From Oscillospiraceae bacterium (lineage in GTDB: Bacteria; Bacillota; Clostridia; Oscillospirales; CAG-272): 64,000 nt of DNA. The DNA is taken from positions 84,164-148,163 of the forward strand of contig SVSE01000005.1 in the NCBI GenBank assembly GCA_015064445.1, in the 5' to 3' direction. Positions 48,549 to 58,595 of the stretch are shown piece by piece (within the stretch, counting starts at the first letter, position 1; each line of letters begins with the position of its first letter). Below the pieces are notes generated by a model that was given only the letters and a program-made list of their open reading frames with translations, was not told the DNA's origin and did not search any database. The translations under genes and the position numbers were made by a program.

Positions 48549-50741
48549 ATGGGCAATTCGAAATATATAGACCCTATAATCGGCACTGTTGGAGATGAGC
48601 AACAAACAAGCTTTCACGGTGGTGGAAAAACACATCCTGGTGCGTGCTTACCTGGTGGAGCAGTACAGCTTTCTCCCGATACTACAACGAGTGGCGATAA
48701 TGGCACAGGCTATAACTATTGCCAAAGCACAATAGAGGGCTTTAGCTTTAACCATATGAGTGGAATAGGCTGGTATGGCGATCTTGGAAACCTTCAAATT
48801 ATGCCTGTTGTTGGCAAAACCGACCTTCGTAGTGGTAGTAACGATGAGGTTACCTTTTTGAAGGGCAAGGACGGCTGGAAATCTGCCTTTTCTCACGAAA
48901 ATGAAGTGGCAAGCGCAGGCTATTACTCCGTCAAGCTCGACAAATATAACATTTTTGCCGAGGCAACTGTGACAAAGCACGCAGGCTTTTTGCGCTTTAC
49001 ATATCCAAAATCAAACGAAAATGGTGCTATTTTTAACTTCTCTCGCAGAATTGCAGGCCACGCCGATTTTGAAAGCGTAAAAATAGTAAATTCCTCAAGA
49101 ATAGAGGGGCATATTCATTGCACTCCAAATGGTGGAGGCTTCGGCAGAGGAAACGGAAAAATCGCATATGAGCTTTATTTCGCTCTCGAGCTTTCGAGCC
49201 CTATGAAATGGTGGAGCTTCTTTGAAAACGAGGAAATTATCGACCCATCAAGCGACATTTATGAGGGCGAGGATGTTGGACTTGTCGCTTATTTTGACAC
49301 CGATGAGCTTACAATTAAGTGTGCAATCTCATATGTTGACGAGGCTGGCGCAAGGCTTAATTTCTCATTGGAGTGCGAAGGCGCTGACTTCGACACCGTT
49401 AAATCAAGCGCACAAGAAAAATGGGACAACGCCCTTTCTTGCATTGACATAGACACCGATAACGAAACCGATAAAGCAATCTTTTATACCTGCCTCTATC
49501 ACGCATTACTTGACCCAAGAGAGGTAGCCGATGCTGATGGCCGTGTGCGTATGGCAAATGGCGAAATCAAAAGAGTAGACTACACTCATCGTACAATGTT
49601 TAGTGGCTGGGATGTTTATAGAAGTGAATTTCCACTTCTTACAATAATTCGCCCTGATATCGTAAATGATGAGGTAAGCTCTCTTATCACAATAGCAAAA
49701 GCAAAGAATTCCTCACTTCCAAAATGGGAGCTTATGGGCATCGATTCGGGCTGTATGGTAGGCGACCCAGGACTCCTTGTTTTCTGTGATGCTTATGTAA
49801 AGGGAATAAGAAATTTCGACTTTGACCTCGGCTATAAGCTCTGCCTTGCATCAGCAAATAGCGCATCATCCCTTGACGGCAAGCCATTTTTCAGTGTGCA
49901 TCCGTCCTATGCTCAATATAAAAACGACGCATATGTTGTAGGCTCAATTAGTGAAACACTTGAATTCTTGCTCGCCGATTACGCAATGGCATCTATTGCA
50001 ACCGAAATGGGGAAAATCGACGATGCCGAGCATTTTAAAGCAAGATATATGCGATATAGCGAGAGCTTTAATCCAAAAACAGGCTTTATGGGCCCAAGAG
50101 ATGAAAATGGCAATTTTGTAAGTGTAAATGGCGAATATGACACAAGGGGATGCGTGGAAAGCAATATTTTCCAGCAATCGTGGTTCGTTCCATACGATAG
50201 AAAGCCACTTTTCGAGCTTTTTGGAAGGGAAAGGGCAGTAGAACTTCTTGAAAGACTCTTCGAGGGCGCAGACCTTACAGCGCTTTGGAATGAAAATTAT
50301 AACCATTCAAACGAGCCCTGTCATAATTTAACACACTATTTTATCGATATGGGGCTTCCAAAGCGTACACAATACTGGACTCGTCGCGTTCAAAAGGAAG
50401 CATATAGAACAGGTGCATTTGGATTTTGTGGTAACGAGGATGTCGGACAGCTCTCAGGCTGGTATGTCCTCAGCGCCATTGGCCTTGCACAGCCTTGCCC
50501 AACTGATACTCGCTTTTACATAAACACACCACTTTTTAAGAGCGCAACCGTTTCACTCTCAAACGAGTACCACAAATGTCAAATTAGCGACACATTCACG
50601 GTAAAATGCGATAAAAATCCACTTGATTTTCCATACATTGAGAAGCTTTATTTTAATGGAAAAGAGCTCAATAGATACTATATAACCTATGAGGAAATCA
50701 CAAACGGTGGCGTGCTTGAGTTCGTTTTGAGCAAGCAATAA
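48549..50741 (+). CDS. Glycoside hydrolase family 92 alpha-mannosidase
   Basis: About 730 residues without a signal peptide. The GH92 family removes alpha-1,2/1,3/1,4/1,6-linked mannose, often from N-glycans. Family landmarks: YIDPIIGTVG at the start, HPGACLPGGAVQLSPDT, GFSFNHMSGIGW, FSGWDVYRSEFPLL, and the C-terminal GNEDVGQLSGWYVLSAIGLAQPCP. The start at 48549 follows GAGGTGATAAT. Most characterised GH92 enzymes are exported; the lack of a signal suggests it acts on imported manno-oligosaccharides. Its promoter (TTGACA near 48493) lies just after the BspA-5 terminator. Confidence 0.93.
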   Translation: MGNSKYIDPIIGTVGDEQQTSFHGGGKTHPGACLPGGAVQLSPDTTTSGDNGTGYNYCQSTIEGFSFNHMSGIGWYGDLGNLQIMPVVGKTDLRSGSNDEVTFLKGKDGWKSAFSHENEVASAGYYSVKLDKYNIFAEATVTKHAGFLRFTYPKSNENGAIFNFSRRIAGHADFESVKIVNSSRIEGHIHCTPNGGGFGRGNGKIAYELYFALELSSPMKWWSFFENEEIIDPSSDIYEGEDVGLVAYFDTDELTIKCAISYVDEAGARLNFSLECEGADFDTVKSSAQEKWDNALSCIDIDTDNETDKAIFYTCLYHALLDPREVADADGRVRMANGEIKRVDYTHRTMFSGWDVYRSEFPLLTIIRPDIVNDEVSSLITIAKAKNSSLPKWELMGIDSGCMVGDPGLLVFCDAYVKGIRNFDFDLGYKLCLASANSASSLDGKPFFSVHPSYAQYKNDAYVVGSISETLEFLLADYAMASIATEMGKIDDAEHFKARYMRYSESFNPKTGFMGPRDENGNFVSVNGEYDTRGCVESNIFQQSWFVPYDRKPLFELFGRERAVELLERLFEGADLTALWNENYNHSNEPCHNLTHYFIDMGLPKRTQYWTRRVQKEAYRTGAFGFCGNEDVGQLSGWYVLSAIGLAQPCPTDTRFYINTPLFKSATVSLSNEYHKCQISDTFTVKCDKNPLDFPYIEKLYFNGKELNRYYITYEEITNGGVLEFVLSKQ

Positions 50742-50825
50742 TTCGCTCTTAAATACAATAATACTTGATTTTCAAGCTAATCTATGATAGAATAACATAG
50801 ACAATTAAAAAACCAAGGAGAAAAA

Positions 50826-52205
50826 ATGGCAAATTTTAAATGTATAAAATGCCAGTCATCCTTTGAGGAGGACATAAACGGCATAATTTATTGCCCATAT
50901 TGCGAGGAGCTTCAGCCACTTCCTGTAATTCTTACCGAGGATGAAAAGGAGGCTATATATCAGGACGCACTCTCGATTTATATGCGTGCAAAAAGCGCAG
51001 ACAATATAAGAGATATCATCTATATTTTCGAGCAGCTCGACGGATATAGAGATTCTAATCATCAGGCAGAGCTTTGCAAGAAAAGACTTGAGGAGCTCAA
51101 GACAGATGCTCTTTATGCTAAGGCACTTCAAAAAATGGACCTCGAAACAGTCCGTGGCTATACCGAGGCTATCGAAATTTTGGAGAAGATTCCTGAGTGG
51201 AAGAATGCATCCTTTAAGCTTGATGAGGCAAAGGCAAAGCTTCAAACCCTTCAAGAAAAATTAGAGGCGAGAAGACAGTTCTTGCTTAAGCTTTCAATGA
51301 TTATTAGCGCTTGCCTTATCGCACTCGCTATTATCACATTTCTCGTTGTTGAATTTTTAGTTCCAAGAATTAGATATTCCGTTGCTCTTAATAAGCTTGA
51401 GGACAAGGAATACGATAGAGCATATGAGATTTTAGAGGATCTTGGGGACTATAAGGACGCACCAAATCAGCTCAAAAAGAGTAAATACAATAGAGCCCTT
51501 GAATATGCAAGCCTTGGCGATGCCTTGAACGCGTGCAAGTTCTTCGGTCAAGCAAGAGGCTACGATGACGCAGACGCTCGCCTTTTAGAGGTTTGTAAGG
51601 GCCTCACAATAGAGGAGCAGATTTCTGTGCTTGATGTTGGTAGCTATGTTGTATTTGGCGTATTTGAGCAAAATCCTGAGCTTGACGGTGTTGAAAGGCT
51701 CGAATGGATAATCGCTGAAAAGAATGGCGATGAGGTGCTTCTTATTAGCAAATATGCAATAGAGGCAGTTCCTTTTGCTATAACAAACACAAGCTGGAAT
51801 GGCTCAATTGCAAGACAATGGCTCAACGATGGCTTTATCAATGGTAGCTTCAGAACTGCTGAAAAGCTCAAAATCCGTGAAAAATCAATCACAACCGTTT
51901 ATACAAACGATAAGGGCGAGGAAAGGATTGAAATCACACAGGATAAGGTATTCCTTTTGAGCTCAAATGAGGCAAATAGATATTTCGCATCTGATGATGA
52001 GCGTATGGCTCTCGCAACTCCTTATCTCAAAACCAAGGAGGCACACATAAATCTCGATAACGGTATGGCACATTATTGGCTTCGTACACCTGCGCCAAAC
52101 GGAGATGTTATGTATGTAAACGGAAGCGGAACTATCAATGAAGGCGGAAAAACAGTTGAAAAGATTATGGCTGTTCGTCCTGCTATTTGGATAAGTGTAA
52201 AATAA
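50826..52205 (+). CDS. Zinc-ribbon, TPR and DUF6273 membrane protein
   Basis: 459 residues. The N-terminus is a zinc ribbon (FKCIKCQSSFEED, YCPYCEEL). Helical TPR-like repeats (about 40-145) precede one membrane helix (LKLSMIISACLIALAIITFLVV). A second TPR-like run follows (KEYDRAYEILEDLGDYKDAPNQLKKS). The C-terminal 190 residues form a DUF6273-type domain (GSYVVFGVFEQNPELDGVERLEWIIAE, WNGSIARQWLNDGF, HYWLRTPAP, VRPAIWIS), which in related proteins is a surface or envelope module of unknown role. Alone between GH92 and a terminator. Confidence 0.78.
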   Translation: MANFKCIKCQSSFEEDINGIIYCPYCEELQPLPVILTEDEKEAIYQDALSIYMRAKSADNIRDIIYIFEQLDGYRDSNHQAELCKKRLEELKTDALYAKALQKMDLETVRGYTEAIEILEKIPEWKNASFKLDEAKAKLQTLQEKLEARRQFLLKLSMIISACLIALAIITFLVVEFLVPRIRYSVALNKLEDKEYDRAYEILEDLGDYKDAPNQLKKSKYNRALEYASLGDALNACKFFGQARGYDDADARLLEVCKGLTIEEQISVLDVGSYVVFGVFEQNPELDGVERLEWIIAEKNGDEVLLISKYAIEAVPFAITNTSWNGSIARQWLNDGFINGSFRTAEKLKIREKSITTVYTNDKGEERIEITQDKVFLLSSNEANRYFASDDERMALATPYLKTKEAHINLDNGMAHYWLRTPAPNGDVMYVNGSGTINEGGKTVEKIMAVRPAIWISVK

Positions 52206-52235
52206 AAAAACGCACTCAATGAGTGCGTTTTTCTT
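52203..52235. terminator. Bidirectional terminator
   Basis: AAAAAACGCACTC and GAGTGCGTTTTT, a CGCACTC variant of the window's terminator set, between convergent genes. Confidence 0.9.
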
Positions 52236-53075
52236 TTATAAATCCTTTACCATATCCTGAATTAAGGCGATTTCTCTTGCATATCCGTCAAGCTCGTTTG
52301 GAGTTTCAAGACAAATAGGAAGAGAAGCGATAATCGGATTTGAAACTATTTTGCGAATTCCCTCAAGCTCAAGAGAGCCAAGACCGATTTTTTCGTGACG
52401 GTCCTTTCTTGCTCCAAGAGGATTTTTACTGTCGTTCAAGTGAATAGCCTTTAATCTATCAATTCCAACAATTTTGTCAAATTCATCAAGAACTGCCTCG
52501 GGATTTGATGCAATATCGTAGCCTGCATCGCTTACGTGACAGGTGTCGAGGCAAACTCCCAAATGTGAGGAATCCTCGACCAAGTCGATAATTTGACGGA
52601 TTTCCTCAAAGCTTTTGCCGATTTCAGAGCCCTTTCCAGACATAGTTTCAATCAAAACAGTAGTGCTTTTAGCGTGCTTTAAAATAGCGTTAAGAGTGTC
52701 TGCTGTTTTTTTAATTCCAACCTCAACACCCTGCGAAACATGGTTTCCAGGATGGAAGTTGTAAAGCGCACCACCGAGCTTTTCAAGGAGCATAACCTCT
52801 TTTACCATAGTTTCCTTGGTGTATTCACGAATGCTCTCGTCGGCAGCACAGGGGTTAAAGGTATATGGTGCGTGAGCAATTATAGGCGCAAAATCATTTT
52901 CACGAAGAAGCTTTGCAAGCGCCATAATGTCAGCATCCGTTGGCTCCTTGTGAGTGCCACCACGAGGATTTCTTGTGAAAAACTGAAATGTTTTCGCACC
53001 GATTGAAAGGGCAACCTTGCCCATATTTTCCCAGCCACCTGAAACAGAGAGGTGGCAACCAAGCTTTAATTCCAT
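52236..53075 (-). CDS. nfo: Endonuclease IV (AP endonuclease)
   Basis: 279 residues. This base-excision-repair enzyme cuts 5' of abasic sites using a trinuclear zinc centre. The metal ligands lie in IIAHAPYTFN, NFHPGNHV, VLIETMSGKGSEIG, GVCLDTCHVSDAGYD and AIHLNDSKNPLGARKDRHEKIGLG, all as expected. It is the last gene of the minus-strand run rimM-trmD-(O-antigen ligase)-DUF4330-obg-nfo. Confidence 0.96.
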   Translation of the reverse strand: MELKLGCHLSVSGGWENMGKVALSIGAKTFQFFTRNPRGGTHKEPTDADIMALAKLLRENDFAPIIAHAPYTFNPCAADESIREYTKETMVKEVMLLEKLGGALYNFHPGNHVSQGVEVGIKKTADTLNAILKHAKSTTVLIETMSGKGSEIGKSFEEIRQIIDLVEDSSHLGVCLDTCHVSDAGYDIASNPEAVLDEFDKIVGIDRLKAIHLNDSKNPLGARKDRHEKIGLGSLELEGIRKIVSNPIIASLPICLETPNELDGYAREIALIQDMVKDL

Positions 53076-53088
53076 AATTTTCTACCTG

Positions 53089-54372
53089 TTAGATAACAAA
53101 ATCAAATTCAAAATCGTACATTGAAACGCTATCGCCGTCCTGACAGCCAGCCTCACGAAGCTTGTCTATTACACCACTTTTAAGAAGCACTCTTTGGAAG
53201 AACGCAAGTGATTCACGGTCATAGAAGTTAACCTGACCAACGAGATTGAATAGCCACTCGCCCTCAACAACATATGTGCCCTTGTCATCACGAGTGATGG
53301 TAACAGCGTGGTCAGAGCCATCGTTTAGAACCTTGTCCTCAGGCTCATAATCTGCCTCGTAAATTGTAAGAGGAGGAAGCTCCTCAAGCCTTTTTGCAAC
53401 ATATTCAATAAGCTCATCTGTATTTTCGCCTGTGTAAGCCGAAATGTACATAAGCTCCCAACCGCGCCCCTTTACATAAGCCTCGAATTCGTCAACATCA
53501 AAGGCATCTCTATCAATAGAGTCAACCTTGTTGGCAACAATAATTCTTGGTCTTTCAGAAAGCTCCTTGGAGAATTTATCGAGCTCTGTGTCGATAGTTA
53601 TAATATCGTCAATAGGATTTCTGCCCTCAATGCACGATACATCGACGAGCTGAAGGAGAAGCCTACATCTTTCAATATGTCTCAAAAATGCGTGTCCAAG
53701 ACCAAGACCATCAGATGCACCCTCGATAAGTCCAGGAATGTCAGCCATAACAAAGCCCTGTCCCTCGCGAACTCTTACAACACCAAGATTTGGCGCAAGA
53801 GTAGTGAAGTGATAATCTGCAATCTTTGGACGGGCATCGCTAACAGCTGCCAAAAGCGAGGATTTTCCTGCGCTTGGAAGTCCTACAAGACCAACATCAG
53901 CAAGCATTTTGAGCTCAAGAGAAAGCTCCCATTCCTGTCCCTTTGTTCCACTCTTTGCAAACATAGGAATTTGTCTTGTTGGAGTTGCAAAATGCTTGTT
54001 TCCCCAACCGCCTCGACCACCCTTGGCGCAAATCCAGTCCTCACAGCCCGACATATCCTTAAGGATTTTTCCACTTGTAGCATCCTTAATAAGAGTTCCC
54101 TCGGGCACCTTAATTATAATGTCCTCGCCGTTTTTACCGTGGAATTTAGCTCCACCGCCATCTCCACCATTCTCGGCTACGAATTTTCTCTTGTATCGGA
54201 ATGAGAGAAGTGTGTTAGTTCCCTTGTCAATGGTAAATACAACATTACCACCGTGTCCACCATCTCCACCGTCAGGTCCACCCTTGGCAACGTATTTCTC
54301 GCGTCTAAACGAAACGCAACCGTTACCACCGTTTCCTGCCTTTACAAAAATTTGTACCTTATCAATAAACAT
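53089..54372 (-). CDS. obg: GTPase Obg/CgtA
   Basis: 427 residues. A glycine-rich OBG domain (GGNGCVSFRREKYVAKGGPDGG) is followed by the G domain with P-loop GLPSAGKSSLL, switch region MADIPGLIEGA and NKVD. The C-terminal OCT domain found in Gram-positive Obg proteins is present. It acts in 50S maturation and stringent control. It precedes nfo by 13 bases. Confidence 0.97.
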   Translation of the reverse strand: MFIDKVQIFVKAGNGGNGCVSFRREKYVAKGGPDGGDGGHGGNVVFTIDKGTNTLLSFRYKRKFVAENGGDGGGAKFHGKNGEDIIIKVPEGTLIKDATSGKILKDMSGCEDWICAKGGRGGWGNKHFATPTRQIPMFAKSGTKGQEWELSLELKMLADVGLVGLPSAGKSSLLAAVSDARPKIADYHFTTLAPNLGVVRVREGQGFVMADIPGLIEGASDGLGLGHAFLRHIERCRLLLQLVDVSCIEGRNPIDDIITIDTELDKFSKELSERPRIIVANKVDSIDRDAFDVDEFEAYVKGRGWELMYISAYTGENTDELIEYVAKRLEELPPLTIYEADYEPEDKVLNDGSDHAVTITRDDKGTYVVEGEWLFNLVGQVNFYDRESLAFFQRVLLKSGVIDKLREAGCQDGDSVSMYDFEFDFVI

Positions 54373-54382
54373 TTTTACCTAC

Positions 54383-54808
54383 CTAAATAACTGTAATTAC
54401 GCTGGCACAAAACGCATTGATTACGCTTTTATCTGCAAGAGCAACCGAGAAGCCCGTGTCAGATGCCAGTCTTTGTCCGTTGATGAATAAATCCTTTTTT
54501 ACAGTGTAAGCCTCTGCTGATACAATAATCATAGACCTGTTGGAATCTCCGTAAAGCTCCATAATAGAGGTAATGGTGCCTGCACTCTTTCCATTTTTTG
54601 TGATTATTTGCTCTCCAACAGAGAAGCTGTCAATGTAATCATTGTCAACATATAATGTGTAAATCGCCTCAACCTTCTCGGCTGTAAGCTCCTTTATGTC
54701 CCCACCAGCAATAACATATATCATTGCACAAATCGCAACGGCGAGGACTACAATAATAAGGAAATCTACAAAGGAGAAGCGATATGATTTAGTCGCGTTT
54801 TTTGGCAT
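54383..54808 (-). CDS. DUF4330 single-pass membrane protein
   Basis: 141 residues. One N-terminal helix (VDFLIIVVLAVAICAMIYVIAG) precedes an external beta-rich domain (KVEAIYTLYVDNDYIDSFSVGEQIITKNGKSAGTITSI). The layout matches DUF4330 proteins, typically encoded beside O-antigen-ligase-like genes in Clostridia. Function unknown; the neighbour suggests envelope polysaccharide work. Confidence 0.75.
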   Translation of the reverse strand: MPKNATKSYRFSFVDFLIIVVLAVAICAMIYVIAGGDIKELTAEKVEAIYTLYVDNDYIDSFSVGEQIITKNGKSAGTITSIMELYGDSNRSMIIVSAEAYTVKKDLFINGQRLASDTGFSVALADKSVINAFCASVITVI

Positions 54809-54816
54809 TTTTCCTC

Positions 54817-56847
54817 CTAATCCTCATACATTACTGAATCAAATTCGTTATCCTTTATTACCTCGAGACCGCTGTCGTCCTCGGCAAGAAGCATAGCCTT
54901 CTTTCTTGAAATGCGAACATACTTCCTTTTTGGAACATTTTCTCTAATGGTAGCATCCTTGTCAAGCTCAATTTCAACATCAGCGCTTAGAATGTCTACA
55001 AACTCGGTTCTTGGTCTGTCATATGCCTCACGCTCAACTCTTATATAAGCAAGAGAAAGCGCAATTGCAATACAGCTCATAAAGAGAATTGATTTATCGG
55101 CGAAAACATACGAGTAGAAGCCTGCAACAAGAATTCCGATAAATGCTGAAAATCCTGCAAGAGCATTGATTCTGTGTAGATTATTGAGCGCCCTTGAGGC
55201 ATAAGAGAAGCAAAGCCTTGCAAAGACGATTAAAAAGGATACGAATACGATAAGACCTATAATTCCACAGCTCAAGGTAATCTGCAAATATAGATTGCCA
55301 GCGTTTGTAGCTCCACCTGTGCCAATAATTGCCCTGTAAGCGCTCTCAAATGCACCTTGACCTGCGCCAATTCCAAATGGGCGTGTCTTTATGATTTCAA
55401 ATACATTCCTAAATAGCTCTACGCGATATGCGTGCGAGTTTTCTGGAGTTGCCATAACAGAGGAAAGCAAATCCTTCGCCTGCTCTGGAAGACCGTAATT
55501 TAGTATAAAGCCAGTTGCAACGCCAACAAGTAGAACATATATGTTGTTTCTGTGATAAGCAAGAAGGAAGAATGCTATCATAGCAACAGTGCCAATATAT
55601 CCCACCTTAGAGCAGGTAAGCATAATAGCCGTGAGGTTAATAAGCGAGCAAATTAAGCCGACGGCTGTCGCCTTACCAGTTTTTCCAGAGAAGACAAATA
55701 AAAGCAGGAACGCAAGGCTTATAAGAAGATATAATGCAAACGCATCGGGGCTATCGAATGTTCCGCTTGCCTTGGTGTGAATTGTCGCAAATGCTTTCAT
55801 CTTATCCCAGGTTATGTCTAATCTTCCAAATACAAATTGCAAAATTCCGATAAGCGCTGAAATTGTAGAGGAAAGACAAATTGCAACAATGCAACGTTTG
55901 TACCATTCCTTTGAGCGAACAAGGTTAGCCACAACAAAGAATGATGACATAAGTGCAACGCAGAGAAGCATTTCTTTAACTGATGAGCCTACATCAAACG
56001 AGGCAAATCCACTTAGAATTATGAAAAACATCAAAATCGATGCCCAAAGGTCGATAAATTCAAATTTAAAGGTTCTTTTTCCTACAACACACTTGATAAT
56101 GTAGCATATGGTAACATAAAGCCCCATAATCGACATAACAAGTGTTGAGGTAAATGGAATTGAAAGAATAACCATTACAACTCCCGATTCAGGAGAGATA
56201 AGCACCTCGTATGCAAGAAACAAGATTACAATTGTTGCAATAGTCCAAAGAGGAGATGTGAAGTATGAAATTACACTTAAAATCATACCAGCAAGAAGCG
56301 CAATACTCGGCGAGGAGTGTGGCTTTTCATCTTCGGCATCTCGATAATCGTCCTCGCGAATGCCCAAAAATCCAAACATTAGCCTGTTTGTCCACTTTCT
56401 CGTAAACAGCACATTAGCAATTGATTTGTTAGATGCCATCATAGGAAGAGAAATCGCACCAAGCACAATTCCTGCAATTAGCGAGGAAAGAGGAGAATGA
56501 ATTATAGATGTGTAGCTTTGGAGTAGAAAAAGTCCACAGGTAAATAGCGCCATTGTAAAAAGCACAATGCCGTAGCTTCGTAGCGATACCTTCAAAAGAA
56601 ATGCTTGAAGCCTTGGAACGATTCCAACAAATGGATTTTTCTCAAGAGCCCTTGCAATCGTCTTTTTAGTGCGTCGACCCTTATCCTTTCTTTTGCTCAA
56701 TGCCTTAACAAAGCCCTCGTTAGTTTTGTCATAGCTCGTAAAGAAGTGGCCAAAAATTCCACCCTTTAGGCTACCAAAAAGCCAGGAGCTTATTCTGCTG
56801 AACAGAGAGGGAGCGCTTTGTGGTGAGCGAGATTGTCTGTTTTCCAA
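54817..56847 (-). CDS. O-antigen ligase/polymerase-like membrane protein
   Basis: 676 residues with about ten to twelve hydrophobic helices in the central 450 residues. A Wzy_C-like external loop precedes RPFGIGAGQGAFESAYR and GGATNAGNLYLQITLSCGIIGLIVF, the conserved region of O-antigen ligase/polymerase proteins. Long soluble N- and C-terminal tails (about 80 and 90 residues) are unusual. It probably handles a cell-wall polysaccharide or teichoic-type polymer, as this Gram-positive lineage has no lipopolysaccharide. Eight bases separate it from the DUF4330 gene. Confidence 0.82.
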   Translation of the reverse strand: MENRQSRSPQSAPSLFSRISSWLFGSLKGGIFGHFFTSYDKTNEGFVKALSKRKDKGRRTKKTIARALEKNPFVGIVPRLQAFLLKVSLRSYGIVLFTMALFTCGLFLLQSYTSIIHSPLSSLIAGIVLGAISLPMMASNKSIANVLFTRKWTNRLMFGFLGIREDDYRDAEDEKPHSSPSIALLAGMILSVISYFTSPLWTIATIVILFLAYEVLISPESGVVMVILSIPFTSTLVMSIMGLYVTICYIIKCVVGKRTFKFEFIDLWASILMFFIILSGFASFDVGSSVKEMLLCVALMSSFFVVANLVRSKEWYKRCIVAICLSSTISALIGILQFVFGRLDITWDKMKAFATIHTKASGTFDSPDAFALYLLISLAFLLLFVFSGKTGKATAVGLICSLINLTAIMLTCSKVGYIGTVAMIAFFLLAYHRNNIYVLLVGVATGFILNYGLPEQAKDLLSSVMATPENSHAYRVELFRNVFEIIKTRPFGIGAGQGAFESAYRAIIGTGGATNAGNLYLQITLSCGIIGLIVFVSFLIVFARLCFSYASRALNNLHRINALAGFSAFIGILVAGFYSYVFADKSILFMSCIAIALSLAYIRVEREAYDRPRTEFVDILSADVEIELDKDATIRENVPKRKYVRISRKKAMLLAEDDSGLEVIKDNEFDSVMYED

Positions 56848-56870
56848 ATTATCACATCCATCAAGTAAAT

Positions 56871-57617
56871 TTAATCGTTAGTTATCCGTTTAGCCCTTTT
56901 CTTTTTCTCGGGCTTAGGAGGATGAGCCTCTATGTATGCGTCGTATAGGTCAGGACGACGCTCCTTTGTCAATTCAAGTGAGCGCTCGAGTCGCCACTCA
57001 TCAATGTTTTGATGATGCCCTGACAAAAGCACCTCTGGTACACCCTTGCCTCTAAAAACAGGGGGGCGTGTGTATTGTGGATATTCCAAAAGTCCACTTG
57101 CTATGCTTTCGTCCTCGTGGCAAGCCTCATCAGAGAGCACTCCGTCAATTAGACGCGAAACTGCATCAACCACAATGCAAGCAGGAAGCTCTCCACCCGT
57201 GAGCACATAGTCGCCAATCGAGATTTCCTCGTCAACGATTTCATCAATGACTCTTTGGTCGATTCCCTCATAATGTCCGCAGAGAATAGTCAAGTTGTCA
57301 TACTCCGAGAGCTCCTTAGCGATTGAATGATTGAAGATTCTACCTCTTGGCGACATATAGATAACCCTTGTTTTGCCCTCGCCCTGCATAGCCTTAACGG
57401 CATCAAAGCAATCGCAAATAGGTTGTGTAGCCATAAGCATACCCTTGCCACCACCATATGGCGCATCGTCAACCTTCTTGTGCTTGTTAGTTGTGTAATC
57501 TCTTATGTTGTGTGTGAAAACCGAAATTATTTGCGCCCTTTGCGCCCTTCCGATTATGCTTTCTCCAAGAACATTATCGATTAGCTCGGGAAAAAGCGTT
57601 AAAATGTCAAATCTCAT
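56871..57617 (-). CDS. trmD: tRNA (guanine-37-N1)-methyltransferase
   Basis: 248 residues of the SPOUT-fold TrmD, which methylates G37 of tRNAs and prevents frameshifting. Signatures: [49 protein letters not shown] and [13 protein letters not shown]. It overlaps rimM by four bases (ATGA), the conserved rimM-trmD order; rplS does not follow here. Confidence 0.97.
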   Translation of the reverse strand: MRFDILTLFPELIDNVLGESIIGRAQRAQIISVFTHNIRDYTTNKHKKVDDAPYGGGKGMLMATQPICDCFDAVKAMQGEGKTRVIYMSPRGRIFNHSIAKELSEYDNLTILCGHYEGIDQRVIDEIVDEEISIGDYVLTGGELPACIVVDAVSRLIDGVLSDEACHEDESIASGLLEYPQYTRPPVFRGKGVPEVLLSGHHQNIDEWRLERSLELTKERRPDLYDAYIEAHPPKPEKKKRAKRITND

Positions 57618-58120
57618 TCTATCATACCCTCGATAGGAGTAATAAGTATACCCTTATCAAGAGATATCTCCTTAACAAATTCTTTAATAGCAGGTACATA
57701 CGAAAGAGAACCGTTGTCGCCCTCAATCACATAGATGTCCTGTGCACCACTATTGATAACATCCTTTAGCTTGCCATATCTTACGCCCGAGTCTGCATCA
57801 AAAACATCAAGACCTAAAAGGTCAACGATAAAAAAGCTTCCGTCATCAATAGGAATGTCGTCCCTGTGAGCATAAAGCGTTTTTGAACGGAGCCTTGTCG
57901 CACTGTCAGCATCGCAAATCTCAGAGAAGAGAACAAGCGCGCCACTCTTGTAAGGCGAAATTTTCTTAACCTTTAATGGTGTATACGCACCATTCGCCCT
58001 CAAATAAAGAGTCTTTATTTTTGAAAATGCCTCGTACGAGTCGCACATATGATTTACGATAAGCCCACCATTAAGACCGTGTATTCTTATAACGGAGGCA
58101 CATTCAAGATATTCCTTCAT
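57614..58120 (-). CDS. rimM: Ribosome maturation factor RimM
   Basis: 168 residues: N-terminal RimM beta-barrel ([32 protein letters not shown]) and C-terminal PRC-barrel ([35 protein letters not shown]). Needed for 30S maturation. First gene of the minus-strand run ending at nfo. Confidence 0.93.
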   Translation of the reverse strand: MKEYLECASVIRIHGLNGGLIVNHMCDSYEAFSKIKTLYLRANGAYTPLKVKKISPYKSGALVLFSEICDADSATRLRSKTLYAHRDDIPIDDGSFFIVDLLGLDVFDADSGVRYGKLKDVINSGAQDIYVIEGDNGSLSYVPAIKEFVKEISLDKGILITPIEGMIE

Positions 58121-58245
58121 TTACTAATTCTCCCAGACATAAAATTCCACTATACATTATACCATAACCCATTAAAAATATCAAGTATTATATAAAAATA
58201 ATAAATACAAAAAATAACAAAAAATAAAAAAATTCAAAAAAAGAC

Positions 58246-58423
58246 TTGACAAGCACCGTTCGTTGTGCTAAAATGCATATACCTCAAATAGAGAGGTTCT
58301 TTTTTTGCGCAATAAAATGCCAAAAAACAAAAGGGCTAAACCTTTCTTACGAGGGAGGTACTGCGTGTAGCACACGCAAATAATGGGGAAATACCCCAAA
58401 TACAAATGGGAGGTGCCGAAATC
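58246..58423 (+). promoter_or_regulatory. Promoter and structured leader of rpmG-secE-nusG-rplK-rplA
   Basis: TTGACA (58246-58251) and TAAAAT (58269-58274) with 17-base spacing. Right at the predicted transcript start, ACCTC (58281-58285) and GAGGT (58293-58297) plus TCTTTTTTT form a small intrinsic-terminator-like hairpin. Downstream hairpins TGCGTGT-AGC-ACACGCA and GGGG-AAATA-CCCC precede the ribosome binding site GGGAGGTG. The bases 58121-58245 are A/T-rich and hold nothing else. Confidence 0.65.
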
Positions 58424-58585
58424 ATGGCTAATGAAGCAAGAGTAAAGGTCACATTGGCATGCACTGAGTGCAAGCAACGCAATTACGACACAAAGAAAAA
58501 CAAGAAAAATGATCCTGATAGACTTGAAATGAACAAGTTCTGTCGCTTCTGTCGTAAGCACACCTTGCATAAGGAAACTAAGTAA
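58424..58585 (+). CDS. rpmG: 50S ribosomal protein L33
   Basis: 53 residues. The zinc-binding form of L33 is present: two CxxC pairs, [11 protein letters not shown] and [16 protein letters not shown]. The ATG follows GGGAGGTG with a slightly long spacing. It is the first gene of the operon and lies ten bases before secE, the standard Firmicute order. Confidence 0.96.
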   Translation: MANEARVKVTLACTECKQRNYDTKKNKKNDPDRLEMNKFCRFCRKHTLHKETK

Positions 58586-58595
58586 GGAGGACATT

